Of a stretch of 64,000 nucleotides of DNA, positions 1-7,957 are shown one piece after another; the first letter of the stretch is position 1; each line of letters begins with the position of its first letter. The notes under the pieces are model-generated. The model was not told where the DNA came from. It saw nothing but the letters and a program-made list of their open reading frames with translations, and ran no database searches. Origin of the DNA: VRUE01 sp963814915 (GTDB taxonomy: Bacteria > Actinomycetota > Thermoleophilia > Solirubrobacterales > 70-9); the NCBI GenBank assembly GCA_963814915.1, contig CAWFEI010000016.1, forward strand, positions 25,716-89,715. Direction: 5' to 3'. Position numbers and translations under genes: made by a program.

Positions 1-748
1 GGCCGAGCTCGGCGAGGTGCTCGGCCTCCTGTTTGGAAAAGCGCTCGGGGTAGAGGCCGTTGAGGTATATCCGGTCGACGGCGACGCCGACTTCGGAGCG
101 CAGCTCGCCCTCCAGGGCTGCCGACTCGTTGACCGGCATCTCCTCGGGCAAGGCGACGATCGCCGTGCCGGTGTGCTCGTGGTCGGTGATCAGGCGGTCG
201 AGCTGCTGCGCCTGCGAGTGGATCGGGCCGACGCGGGCGATCGCCGCAAACGTGCGCGGTGTCTGCAGGAAGCCGATCCCGTGGCCGGTGGCGGGCGCGT
301 CGACGATCACGAGGTCGTACTTGCGCCCTTTTTTCACCTTGCGGTCGAGCTGGGCCAGCTCCCAGATCTTGCCGATCGTGACCAGCTCCTTCAGCCCCGG
401 CGTGGCGGCGGCGAGGTAGGAGAAGATGCGGCTGCGGAAGAGCAGGTCGCGCATCGCCCTCACCTTGAGCTGCAGCAGCACGTACTCGCGCATCGACTCG
501 TCGGGGTCGATCGAGATCGCCCAGAGGTTCTCCGCCATCTCGACCTCGTGGAAGCCGACTTCGGTGTGCGCGAAGAAGCGCGAGGCGTTCTCCTGGGAGG
601 CGACCTCGCAGACGATCGTGCGCTTGCCTTCTTCGGCGGCGCGCAGCCCGAGCGCGACCGCGACCGTGGTCTTGCCGACTCCGCCCTTGCCGGTCACGAA
701 GACCAGTCGCTTGTCGAGAATGTCGGGGATTGGGGTGATTCCTAGCAA
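1..748 (-). CDS. ArsA/GET3-type ATPase, C-terminus beyond the window
   Basis: The reverse strand is open from a TTG at 748 to the window edge, giving about 249 visible residues. The product begins MLGITPIPDILDKRLVFVTG and carries the deviant Walker A signature GKGGVGKTT at residues 20-28, with both the signature Lys and the P-loop Lys. Further on come a V-I-V-D-A-P-A-T-G Walker B/switch segment and a Q-T-P-R-T-F stretch typical of ArsA-like proteins in actinobacteria. These are cytoplasmic ATPases related to ArsA and Get3; the actinobacterial members have no established arsenite role, so the substrate is unknown. The start is uncertain because no ATG or GTG lies upstream in frame and there is no good Shine-Dalgarno. 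The gene is divergent from parA with only 48 bp between them. Confidence 0.85.
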   Translation of the reverse strand, partial: MLGITPIPDILDKRLVFVTGKGGVGKTTVAVALGLRAAEEGKRTIVCEVASQENASRFFAHTEVGFHEVEMAENLWAISIDPDESMREYVLLQLKVRAMRDLLFRSRIFSYLAAATPGLKELVTIGKIWELAQLDRKVKKGRKYDLVIVDAPATGHGIGFLQTPRTFAAIARVGPIHSQAQQLDRLITDHEHTGTAIVALPEEMPVNESAALEGELRSEVGVAVDRIYLNGLYPERFSKQEAEHLAELG

Positions 749-796
749 TTTCGAAGAGTGGCAGGAAAATCGGGTACCCGTGCGAATACCCGCGCA
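749..796. promoter_or_regulatory. Divergent ArsA/parA intergenic with a perfect palindrome
   Basis: Forty-eight bases separate the two divergent start codons. CGGGTACCCG at 771-780 is a perfect 10-bp palindrome, and TACCCG recurs at 787-792. No clear -10/-35 pair or Shine-Dalgarno is visible for either gene. An operator or shared promoter is an inference from position only. Confidence 0.3.
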
Positions 797-1849
797 ATGG
801 GATTCCTCAGCCGCAAGAACAAGTCCGCGCCCGCATCGACCGTCGAAGAGGAGCACCCGATCGTCGAAGAGTTGCAGGCTATGGAGGACGCTGTGCCCGA
901 GCGGCCCGAGGCCGCCCAGCCCTCCGAGCCGCCCGCGGCAGAGGCGCCCGTGGTGGACACGCCGGCGCCCTCCGTCGAGGTCAAGGCTGAGCAGGAGGAT
1001 GAGCCGGAGCGGTTCATGCCACGCGACCTGATCGCTCCGTCCAGGCGCGAGGCCGCCGTGGAGGAGCCGGGCGTCGAGGCGCCCGCCAAGCACGCCGAGG
1101 TGATCGCCTTCGCCAACCAGAAGGGCGGCGTCGCCAAGACGACGACCACCCTGAACCTCGCCGTCGCCTTCGCCGAGTCAGGGCACCGCGTGCTCTGCAT
1201 CGACCTCGACCCACAGGGCAACCTGACGATGAGCCAGGGGATCGACCCCGACAAGGTCGAGAAGAGCCTCTACGACGTGCTCGTCGACGACATGCCGATC
1301 AGCGAGATCATCCAGCACCGCGAGATCGACATCGCCGTCTCCTCGATCGACCTTGCCGGAGCGGAGATCGCGATGAGCACGAAGATCGGCCGCGAGCGCT
1401 CGCTTGAGAAAGCACTCAAAGAGGTCTCCGGCGACTACGACTTCGTCTGCATCGACACCCCGCCGAGCCTCGGGCTGCTGACGATCAACGCCCTGACCGC
1501 GGCCAGCAAGGTGATCGTCCCCGTCCAGTGCGAGTATCTCTCGATGCGTGGCTTGGTCCAGCTTCAGAACACGCTGAAGATGATCCAGGAGAACCTCAAC
1601 CCGGACGTCAAGATCGAGGGCATCCTGCCGACGATGCTCGACTCGCGCACCGTCCACGCCAAGGAGGCGGTGGAGATCCTCGAAGAGAACTTCGGCGACC
1701 TGGTCTTCCGCTCCCGCATCCGCAAGGCGATCAAGTTCGCCGAGGCGCCGGTCAAAGGCGCCAGCGTGCTCAAGTACGATTCCGAGAGCAACGCCGCGGG
1801 TTACTATCGAGACTTGGCTAAGGAGGTCTTGGCACATGAGTCGGCGTAA
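797..1849 (+). CDS. ParA/Soj-family ATPase with acidic N-terminal extension
   Basis: A ParA/MinD-superfamily ATPase of 350 residues. The first ~100 residues are acidic, low-complexity and probably disordered. The ATPase domain begins near VIAFANQKGGVAKTT, with the deviant Walker A at residues 109-116 and a later D-T-P-P-S-L motif (switch/Walker B). ParA proteins dimerise on ATP and position DNA or protein cargo on the nucleoid. No parB lies beside it. Instead ftsZ follows with a 14-bp overlap, which suggests a role in division-site or cargo placement (inference). ATG 797 was chosen because it opens with MGFLSRKNK; a GTG at 758 would add 13 residues. Neither has a strong Shine-Dalgarno. Confidence 0.85.
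   Translation: MGFLSRKNKSAPASTVEEEHPIVEELQAMEDAVPERPEAAQPSEPPAAEAPVVDTPAPSVEVKAEQEDEPERFMPRDLIAPSRREAAVEEPGVEAPAKHAEVIAFANQKGGVAKTTTTLNLAVAFAESGHRVLCIDLDPQGNLTMSQGIDPDKVEKSLYDVLVDDMPISEIIQHREIDIAVSSIDLAGAEIAMSTKIGRERSLEKALKEVSGDYDFVCIDTPPSLGLLTINALTAASKVIVPVQCEYLSMRGLVQLQNTLKMIQENLNPDVKIEGILPTMLDSRTVHAKEAVEILEENFGDLVFRSRIRKAIKFAEAPVKGASVLKYDSESNAAGYYRDLAKEVLAHESA
1820..1827 (+). promoter_or_regulatory. Strong Shine-Dalgarno for ftsZ inside parA
   Basis: AAGGAGGT lies eight bases before ATG 1836, inside the last codons of parA. It fixes the ftsZ start well upstream of the conserved tubulin fold and supports translational coupling of the two genes. Confidence 0.8.
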
Positions 1850-3272
1850 GCGGGCGAGCATGCGCGAGGGTCCCCTCGCCGACCTCTTTCGCTCTACTGC
1901 CGACGACGCGCCCGCGGATCCGCCCGAGGCGCCCGAGCCCCGCTCGGCGAAGCCCGAGCCCCCGGCCCCGCCGCCGGAGCCGGCCGAGCCGCCCCCGCCC
2001 ACGGCAGAGGAGCCCGAGCCGTCCCCTCCGCCCGAGAAGCCCTCGCGGGTCGAGCCCCGCGCCGAGGAGGGTGCTTCCGGCGATGCCGCGACCGCGCCCG
2101 AAAGACTGAAGAAGGTCTTCGCCGAGGAACCCGCTCCCCGCGCCGAACGAGCTGCCGAGACGCCGCGCTACGGGCGCGAGGAACCTGAGTACGAGCCGCC
2201 CGGATCGGGCGAGCCGCACCAGCCCGTGATCCGCGTCGTCGGGGTCGGCGGCGCCGGGGTAAACGCCGTCAACCGGATGGTCGACGCGAACGTGCCCGGG
2301 GTCGAGTTCATGGCCGTCAACACCGATCTACAGTCGCTGCAGCTCTGCGTCGCCGACGTCACCGTGCACATCGGCGACGAGCAGACGCGCGGCCTCGGCG
2401 CAGGAGCCGACCCGGAGGTCGGCCACCGCTCGGCCTTCGAGGAACAGGACAAGATCAAGCGCCTGCTCAAGGGCTCCGACATGGTCTTCGTGGCCGCCGG
2501 AGCCGGCGGCGGGACCGGCAGCGGCGCCGCCCCGGTGGTCGCCCGCCTCGCCCGCGAGGTCGGCGCACTGACCGTCGGCATCGTCACCAAGCCGTTCAGC
2601 TTCGAGGGCTCGCGCCGCGGCACCCAGGCGAACAAGGGCATCGACGAGCTGGCGGCCGCGGTCGACACGCTGATCGTCGTCCCCAACGACCGCCTGCTCG
2701 AGGTGCTCGACCAGCAGACCTCGATGGTCGAGGCCTTCCAGGTCGCCGACGACGTGCTGCGCCAGGGGGTGCAGGGGATCTCCGACCTGGTCACCCTGCC
2801 GGCGCTGATCAACCTCGACTTCGCCGACGTGCGCACGATCATGTCCGACGCCGGCCGGGCGCTGCTCGGGATCGGCATGGGCCACGGCGAGGGCCGAGGC
2901 CTGATCGCCGCCGAGAAAGCGATCTCCTCGCCGCTGCTGGAGACCTCGATGGAGGGCGCCCGGGCGATCCTGCTCTCGATCACCGGCGGCCCCGACCTCT
3001 CCCTGGTCGAAGTCAGCGAGGCGGCGAAGCTGGTCGGCGAAGCAGCCCACCCCGACGCCAACATCATCTTCGGCGCCAACGTCGACGAGGACCTGGGCGA
3101 CCAGATCTGGGTCACGGTCGTCGCCACCCGCTTCGATGGCCAGCCGGCGCCGCGCCGCGCGGCCGAGCCGACGATCCGCCGCACCAAGGACAGCGGCCGC
3201 GGTCGCGCCCCGCGCAACGAGAAGGCCGGCGAGCTGAGCTCGCTGGACGTTCCCGAGTTCCTGCCTGGGTAG
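1836..3272 (+). CDS. ftsZ: Cell division GTPase FtsZ with ~128-residue N-terminal extension
   Basis: A 478-residue FtsZ. Residues 1-128 are a Pro/Glu/Ala-rich tail, probably disordered, which ordinary FtsZ (about 380-400 residues) lacks. The GTPase core starts at QPVIRVVGVGGAGVNAVNRM, with the tubulin signature GGGTGSG at 224-230 and the catalytic T7 loop N-L-D-F-A-D-V. The C-terminus ends in LDVPEFLPG, the conserved peptide that binds FtsA/SepF/ZipA-type partners, so this should be a working Z-ring protein. The start is fixed by a perfect Shine-Dalgarno. The gene overlaps parA and is not in a dcw cluster. FtsZ polymerises on the inner face of the membrane at midcell. The extension may mediate control by the neighbouring ParA (inference). 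A second, canonical ftsZ elsewhere cannot be excluded. Confidence 0.93.
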   Translation: MSRRKRASMREGPLADLFRSTADDAPADPPEAPEPRSAKPEPPAPPPEPAEPPPPTAEEPEPSPPPEKPSRVEPRAEEGASGDAATAPERLKKVFAEEPAPRAERAAETPRYGREEPEYEPPGSGEPHQPVIRVVGVGGAGVNAVNRMVDANVPGVEFMAVNTDLQSLQLCVADVTVHIGDEQTRGLGAGADPEVGHRSAFEEQDKIKRLLKGSDMVFVAAGAGGGTGSGAAPVVARLAREVGALTVGIVTKPFSFEGSRRGTQANKGIDELAAAVDTLIVVPNDRLLEVLDQQTSMVEAFQVADDVLRQGVQGISDLVTLPALINLDFADVRTIMSDAGRALLGIGMGHGEGRGLIAAEKAISSPLLETSMEGARAILLSITGGPDLSLVEVSEAAKLVGEAAHPDANIIFGANVDEDLGDQIWVTVVATRFDGQPAPRRAAEPTIRRTKDSGRGRAPRNEKAGELSSLDVPEFLPG

Positions 3273-3282
3273 GTCCCGCCCC

Positions 3283-4788
3283 ATGACCGGCGTCGTCGCG
3301 GCGGGCCACCCCCTCACCGCCGAGGCCGGTGCCGACGTGCTGCGCGCCGGCGGCAATGCGGTCGACGCCGCGGTGGCGGCCGTGCTCGCCTCCTTCGCGG
3401 TCGAGAGCCCGCTGACCGGGTTCGGCGCCGGCGGCTTCATGATGATCAGCCAGGGGGAGGAGACCGTCCTGATCGATTTCTTCGTCGCCGCGCCGGGCAA
3501 GGATGGAGCCGAGCGCGGGGCGGAGCTGGCCGCGGTGCCGGTCCACTTCGATGCCGAGACCGAGCAGGTGTTCTACGTCGGGCCGGCTTCCTGCGGGGTG
3601 CCGGGCACGGCGGCGGGACTGGAGCTGGCGCTGCGGCGCTTCGGCAGCGCCTCGCTCGCCGAGCTCACCGGCGCCGGCGTGCGGCTCGCCCGCGAGGGCG
3701 CCCCGGTGAACGCCGAGCAGGCCTACATCCTCGAGATCCTCCAGCCGATCCACGAGCGCCTGGCGGAGACGCGCGAGCTGTACGCCCCCGAGGGGCGGCC
3801 GCTGGTCGAGGGGGACTGGTTCCGCTTCCCGGAGCTGGCCGAGGCGCTGGAACGCTTCGGCGTCGAGGGCGCCGAGCCGTTCTACCGCGGCGAGATCGCC
3901 GCGGCACTGAGCTCCTACATGGGGGCGCACGGGGGCACGCTCGGCGCGACGGACCTGGCCGAGTACGAGGCGATCGAGCGGCGCCCGATCCACGCCCCCT
4001 TCCGCGGCGCCGAGGTGTGGACCAACCCGCCGCCCTCCTCGGGTGGGATCCTGATCGCCTACTCGCTCGGCCTGCTCGAGCGCATGGGGGAGAGCAGCGG
4101 CCCCGAGCAGCTGATCGCGGCGATGGACGCGGCCAACCGCGTCCGCGGCGAGGAGTTCGCCGAGGCCCTGTATGGCGATGGCCTGGAGGCGGCGCTGCTG
4201 GACCCGGCCGTCCTCGACCTGCGCGCGGGTGACCTGCTTGGCTCTACCACCCACATCGCCGTGCTGGACTCCGGTGGGACCTGCGCCAGCGTCACCTGCT
4301 CCAACGGCTCGGGCTCGGGCGTGCTCGTTCCCGGCACCGGGGTGATCCTCAACAATATGCTCGGCGAGGAGGACCTCAACCCACTCGGCTTCCACGCGAT
4401 CGCGCCGGGCCGTCGGGTCCCCTCGATGATGGCGCCGACGGTGGTCCGCCGCGACGGCGAGATCGAGCTCGGCCTCGGCAGCGCCGGCTCCAACCGGATC
4501 CGCTCGGCGATCGTGCAGACGGTGGTGCGCGCGGTCGAGCAGGGCATGGGGGCGGGCGACGCTGTGCGGGCGCCGCGGCTGCACTTCGAGCAGGGCGTCG
4601 TCCAGGCGGAGCCGGGGATCGACGAGGCGGCGCTGGCGCGGATCGAGGCGCGCGGCGTCCCCGTCCTGCGCCGGCCGCGGGTCAACCTCTTCTTCGGCGG
4701 CGTGCAGGCCGTCGCCCGCGATCCGTCCAGCGGCGAGGTCAGTGGCGGCGGCGATCCTCGCCGCGGCGGTAGCGTGGCGTTCGCATGA
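3283..4788 (+). CDS. ggt: Gamma-glutamyltransferase, Ntn-hydrolase proenzyme
   Basis: A 501-residue member of the gamma-glutamyltranspeptidase family (glutathione and gamma-glutamyl amide hydrolysis or transfer). The N-terminal part has the family opening G-H-P-L-T-A-E-A-G and G-G-N-A-V-D-A-A-V-A. The autocatalytic cleavage site is G-S-T-T-H-I-A-V, with Thr322 as the expected new N-terminal nucleophile. The later G-R-R-V-P-S-M-M-A-P and G-L-G-S-A-G-S-N-R-I segments are also typical. No signal peptide or lipobox is seen, so it looks cytoplasmic, unlike the periplasmic E. coli enzyme. It starts 10 bases after ftsZ and overlaps the cyclase gene by four bases (ATGA). Confidence 0.88.
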   Translation: MTGVVAAGHPLTAEAGADVLRAGGNAVDAAVAAVLASFAVESPLTGFGAGGFMMISQGEETVLIDFFVAAPGKDGAERGAELAAVPVHFDAETEQVFYVGPASCGVPGTAAGLELALRRFGSASLAELTGAGVRLAREGAPVNAEQAYILEILQPIHERLAETRELYAPEGRPLVEGDWFRFPELAEALERFGVEGAEPFYRGEIAAALSSYMGAHGGTLGATDLAEYEAIERRPIHAPFRGAEVWTNPPPSSGGILIAYSLGLLERMGESSGPEQLIAAMDAANRVRGEEFAEALYGDGLEAALLDPAVLDLRAGDLLGSTTHIAVLDSGGTCASVTCSNGSGSGVLVPGTGVILNNMLGEEDLNPLGFHAIAPGRRVPSMMAPTVVRRDGEIELGLGSAGSNRIRSAIVQTVVRAVEQGMGAGDAVRAPRLHFEQGVVQAEPGIDEAALARIEARGVPVLRRPRVNLFFGGVQAVARDPSSGEVSGGGDPRRGGSVAFA

Positions 4789-5900
4789 CAATCGATTTCG
4801 AGGCCGAGGGCCTGCTTGACGGCACCGAGGGCCCCGCCCGCGGGGCGCGGCGCGAGCTGCTGGAACGCCTGGCCGGCGAAGGCGTGCCCCTGGGGGAGCT
4901 GCGCGAGGCGGTCGAGGGCGGGCGCCTGGCTCTGCTCCCGGTCGAGCGCGCGATCGCCGGCCCCGGGCCGCGCTACACGCCCCGCGAGATCGCCGAGCAG
5001 GTGGGCCTGGAGCTGGAGGTGCTGCAACGCACCAGCGCCGCCTTCGGCGTCCCCTATCCCGACCCCGACGAGCGCTCGGTCACCGAGGCCGACCTCGAAG
5101 CGGCGCAGCGGATCAAAGCCTTCTACGACGCCGGCCTGCCCGAGGAGGGGATGCTGCAGGTGGCCCGCACGGTCGGCATGGCCACGGCCCGGATCGCCGA
5201 GGCCAACCGCGACTTGGTGACGAGGACCCTGATGCAGCCGGGCGACACCGAGCGTGACCTGGCGCTGCGCTTCGCCGCCGCCGCCGAGCACATGCTGCCG
5301 CTCTTCGAGCCAACCCTCTTCTACGCGTTCCGCGCCCACATGCTCGAGCAGATCCGCCGCGATGTGATCGGCGCCGCCGATCTGGCCGCCGGTGAGCTCG
5401 GTGGCACCCCCGAGATCGCCGTCTGTTTCGCCGACCTGGTCGGCTTCACAAAGTTGGGCGAGCAGGTGGAGACCGAAGAGCTCGGCTTGATCGCGGGCCG
5501 CCTCGACGAGCTCGCGACGGCGGTCGCCGAACCGCCCGTGCGGCTGGTCAAGCTGATCGGCGACGCGGCGATGCTCGTCTCCACCGACACCGCGGCGATG
5601 GTCGAGGCCGCTCTGCGCATGGTCGAGGCCGCCGACGAAGAAGGCGACGAGTTCCCGCGCCTGCGCGCCGGCATCGCCCACGGCTCGGTCCACGTCCAGG
5701 CAGGCGACTACTACGGCCGGCCGGTCAACCTGGCCAGCCGCCTGACCGGGATCGCCAAACCGGGCAGCGTCCTGGTCGACGCCGCGGCCAAGGACGCCGC
5801 GGGCGAGGGCTACGGCTACTCGCGCGCCGGCGAAAAGCGCCTCAAGGGCTTCGACACCCGCACGAAGCTCTACCGGGCCCGCCGCAACGACGCGGACTAG
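4785..5900 (+). CDS. Class III adenylate cyclase with N-terminal regulatory domain
   Basis: A 371-residue protein. Residues 1-~195 resemble the helical autoinhibitory domain of mycobacterial Rv1264-type, pH-sensing cyclases. Residues ~205-371 are a class III catalytic domain. The catalytic residues are present: metal-binding Asp217 (FADLVGFT) and Asp260 (KLIGD), purine-selecting Lys256 and Asp308 (GDYYG), and transition-state Asn315 and Arg319 (VNLASR). It should therefore make cAMP as a homodimer in the cytoplasm. The ATG overlaps the ggt stop, which indicates coupled translation. A TAGCGT box at 4770-4775 could also give an internal leaderless transcript. Confidence 0.88.
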   Translation: MTIDFEAEGLLDGTEGPARGARRELLERLAGEGVPLGELREAVEGGRLALLPVERAIAGPGPRYTPREIAEQVGLELEVLQRTSAAFGVPYPDPDERSVTEADLEAAQRIKAFYDAGLPEEGMLQVARTVGMATARIAEANRDLVTRTLMQPGDTERDLALRFAAAAEHMLPLFEPTLFYAFRAHMLEQIRRDVIGAADLAAGELGGTPEIAVCFADLVGFTKLGEQVETEELGLIAGRLDELATAVAEPPVRLVKLIGDAAMLVSTDTAAMVEAALRMVEAADEEGDEFPRLRAGIAHGSVHVQAGDYYGRPVNLASRLTGIAKPGSVLVDAAAKDAAGEGYGYSRAGEKRLKGFDTRTKLYRARRNDAD

Positions 5901-5965
5901 CCGCCGTCCGCAAATAGCGCGAAATCGAAGTTTGATCGCCGCCCATAGGGGGTGAGTTTCTGCCG

Positions 5966-6011
5966 ATCGAAGCTTTTTGGGGTCTATGACCCGGAAAACG
6001 CTGCGACATGA
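5966..6011 (+). repeat. Palindromic repeat family A, copy A1 (holds the start codon of the DUF559 gene)
   Basis: First of three copies of a 46-nt unit. Over its first 41 bases it matches copy A2 (6911) at 38 positions. The core GGGTC-TAT-GACCC at 5980-5992 is a perfect 5-bp stem, flanked by T-rich and A-rich arms that extend it imperfectly. The ATG of the following gene (5986-5988) lies across the TAT loop, so the repeat encodes its first seven residues (MTRKTLR). Confidence 0.88.
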
Positions 6012-6900
6012 CGCTGCTCAGCTCTGGCATCTGGTTCGTGAGCAGCACGGGGTCGTCACCAGGCAGCAGCTCCTGGAGTCCGGCCTCACTACCGACGCGA
6101 TTGAGCATCGGCTGGCGATGAGGCGCCTGCACCGGCTTTGGCGCGGTGTGTACGCGGTGGGCCGGCCCGAGGTAAGCCAGAAAGGGCGCTGGATAGGCGC
6201 GGTGATGGCCTGCGGATCGCAGGCATTGCTCAGTCACAGCAGCGCAGCGGTTCTTTGGGGCCTGGCGCGAGCTACCACCGGAATCGACGTCGTCATTCCA
6301 GAAGGCACCTACAGACGCAGGCCCGGTATTCGCGTACACCGACGTTCCGGGCTCGGCGCCGAGCACCGCCGGAAGGTTGCGGGCATCCCCGTTACAGATC
6401 CGGTTTCGACGCTGATCGACCTGGCATCGCACCCCCCGGACTGGAAGTTGGAACGTGCGCTCAACGAGGCGGATCGACTCGATCTTGTCGATCTTGAAGC
6501 CGTGCGCGCGACGATCGATCTACTCCCGCCCAGGCCCGGCCTCGCTCGTTTGCGTCGAGTGCTTGGCGGCCAACCGCTCACCGAGTCCGGGCTCGAGCGC
6601 CGGTTCCTTGCGATCGCACGGCTTGCGGGCATGCCGAGACCGGAGACGCAGGCTGTTTTGGATGGCTATCGGGTCGATTTCTACTGGCCCCGGTTGGGCC
6701 TGGTGGTCGAGGTCGACGGTTGGCGCCATCACCGGACGGCGGCGGAGCAGGCAACCGATCACCGCCGCGACCAAGCGCACACCGCAGCGGGACTGACGAC
6801 GCTGCGCTTCGCCGAAAGCCAAATCCGCTTCGAGCAAGATGAGGTACGGCGAACCCTCACGACCGTGGCCGCTCAAGTCGGAGATCACTCCCACTCCTAA
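5986..6900 (+). CDS. AbiEi-like winged-helix + DUF559 (Vsr-like) nuclease, cassette A
   Basis: A 304-residue protein with two parts. Residues ~10-60 form an AbiEi-type antitoxin winged-helix domain (QHGVVTRQQLLESGL, then WRGVYAVGRP). Residues ~205-300 are a DUF559/Vsr-related PD-(D/E)XK domain: YRVDFYWPRLGLVVEVDG supplies the Asp and the E-V-D pair, followed by H-H-R-T and L-R-F. It should bind DNA and perhaps nick it, but its function is unknown. There is no AbiEii toxin gene beside it, so it is not a standard AbiE toxin-antitoxin pair. The start codon is inside repeat A1 and repeat A2 follows the stop by 10 bases. Codon use is less GC-biased than in neighbours. A homologue with the same architecture lies at 27003-27947. 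A TTG at 5977 is an alternative start. Confidence 0.8.
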   Translation: MTRKTLRHDAAQLWHLVREQHGVVTRQQLLESGLTTDAIEHRLAMRRLHRLWRGVYAVGRPEVSQKGRWIGAVMACGSQALLSHSSAAVLWGLARATTGIDVVIPEGTYRRRPGIRVHRRSGLGAEHRRKVAGIPVTDPVSTLIDLASHPPDWKLERALNEADRLDLVDLEAVRATIDLLPPRPGLARLRRVLGGQPLTESGLERRFLAIARLAGMPRPETQAVLDGYRVDFYWPRLGLVVEVDGWRHHRTAAEQATDHRRDQAHTAAGLTTLRFAESQIRFEQDEVRRTLTTVAAQVGDHSHS

Positions 6901-6910
6901 CGCACTTCTT

Positions 6911-6956
6911 ATCGAAGCATTTTCGGGTCTATGACCCGGAAAAAGCTGCGATCAAC
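6911..6956 (+). repeat. Palindromic repeat family A, copy A2
   Basis: The best-formed copy: CGGGTC-TAT-GACCCG (6924-6938) is a perfect 6-bp stem. Outer arms AGC-ATTTT and GAAAAA-GCT extend it to an imperfect hairpin of about 36 nt. It keeps an ATG at the same offset (+20) as A1 and reads MTRKKLRSTL before a stop, like the beginning of another gene copy with the body missing. It lies between two convergent genes and could also act as a terminator. Confidence 0.87.
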
Positions 6957-6972
6957 GCTCTAGGTGGCATGC

Positions 6973-7890
6973 TCAGGCGGGCTTTCGGCCCGAGAGGACG
7001 AGGTTGTAGAAGAGCTCGGCCGGGAGACGGGGCTCGAGCAGGCGGGTGTCGACTTTCTGCAGCGCGATGTAGCTGTTGAAGGCGAAGCGGCGCCATCCCC
7101 ATGAGACCGAGTCCGGCTCGGCGCTGGACTCGACCGTGCGCAGGCCCCAGCCCCAGGCGTTGGCGAGCAGCTCCTCACCGCCGACGCGCTGTTGCTCGAA
7201 GTCCGCCTCGCGCAGCAGGCGGCGCAGGTCGGTGGGGGCGAAGGCGTGGACGTCGACCTCGCCCTCCAGGGCGTGGCCGTTCGACTGCTCCATCTCAGGC
7301 ACGACACGGGGGCTGGCGCCGACCAGCCGCCGCCAGGCGGGCGCGACGAACATCCCCGCCCGCTTCGGCGCCGCCGCGAGACGATCGCCGTAGCGCGAGG
7401 GCTCGCCGCAGAAGGCGATCGCGCCGCCGGGGCGCAGGACGCGGCGGAATTCGGAGAAGGCCCGGCCCAGATCCGGGATGTGGTGCAGGACGGCGTGGCC
7501 GAAGACGAGGTCGAAGCTCTCGTCCTCGAAGGGCAGTTCCTCCGCCTCGGTGGCAACGGTCTTCACTCCTAGACCGAGCGACTCGGCAGTCGCCGAGAGG
7601 CGGCGCAGCATCCCCGGCGAGATGTCGGTAGCCGTCAGTCGCTGGATCGTCCCCATCTGCAGCAGGTTGAGCGAGAAGTAGCCGGTGCCCGAGCCGATCT
7701 CCAGCCCGTCGCCGAAACTCGTTCCGTCGAGCCCGCCGAGCGCCTTCGCGAGCTTTGCGCCGACCTGCCGCTGGCCGGTGCCGCCGAAGTCGATGCCCCA
7801 CTTGGCGTCGTATTCGTCGGCCGCCGCGTCGTGGTAGCGGGTGTTGACGTCCTTGATGTGGTCGGGTGTTGCGGTGGGCGAGGCGGGCAT
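6973..7890 (-). CDS. Class I SAM-dependent methyltransferase
   Basis: A 305-residue methyltransferase starting at ATG 7890 (MPASPTATPDHIKDVN). SAM-binding motif I is GLEIGSGTGYFS. It is followed by A-T-D-I-S-P-G-M-L, the motif E-L-P-F-E-D-E-S-F-D-L-V, and H-H-I-P-D-L-G-R-A-F-S-E-F-R-R-V-L-R-P-G-G, all typical of the Methyltransf_11/UbiE-like group. The substrate cannot be told from sequence. The C-terminal ~110 residues are a family-specific lid or substrate region. It is divergent from the glucan-cluster methyltransferase at 7958, so it may be co-regulated. The start at 7926 would add 12 residues with no support. Confidence 0.82.
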   Translation of the reverse strand: MPASPTATPDHIKDVNTRYHDAAADEYDAKWGIDFGGTGQRQVGAKLAKALGGLDGTSFGDGLEIGSGTGYFSLNLLQMGTIQRLTATDISPGMLRRLSATAESLGLGVKTVATEAEELPFEDESFDLVFGHAVLHHIPDLGRAFSEFRRVLRPGGAIAFCGEPSRYGDRLAAAPKRAGMFVAPAWRRLVGASPRVVPEMEQSNGHALEGEVDVHAFAPTDLRRLLREADFEQQRVGGEELLANAWGWGLRTVESSAEPDSVSWGWRRFAFNSYIALQKVDTRLLEPRLPAELFYNLVLSGRKPA

Positions 7891-7943
7891 CGGGCCGGGA
7901 ACGGTACACGGATCGGCGCAACGCACCGGGCGCGAAGCCGCAT

Positions 7944-7949
7944 TAGCGT
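7944..7949 (+). promoter_or_regulatory. Probable -10 box of a leaderless transcript
   Basis: TAGCGT ends eight bases before the GTG at 7958, and no Shine-Dalgarno is present. This spacing would place the transcription start at or next to the start codon. Confidence 0.5.
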
Positions 7950-7957
7950 GCGCGCCC

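Noticed and set aside
5986..6900. Classical AbiE toxin-antitoxin system
   Set aside because: Only the AbiEi-like DNA-binding part is present, fused to DUF559. No AbiEii nucleotidyltransferase toxin gene adjoins either copy.
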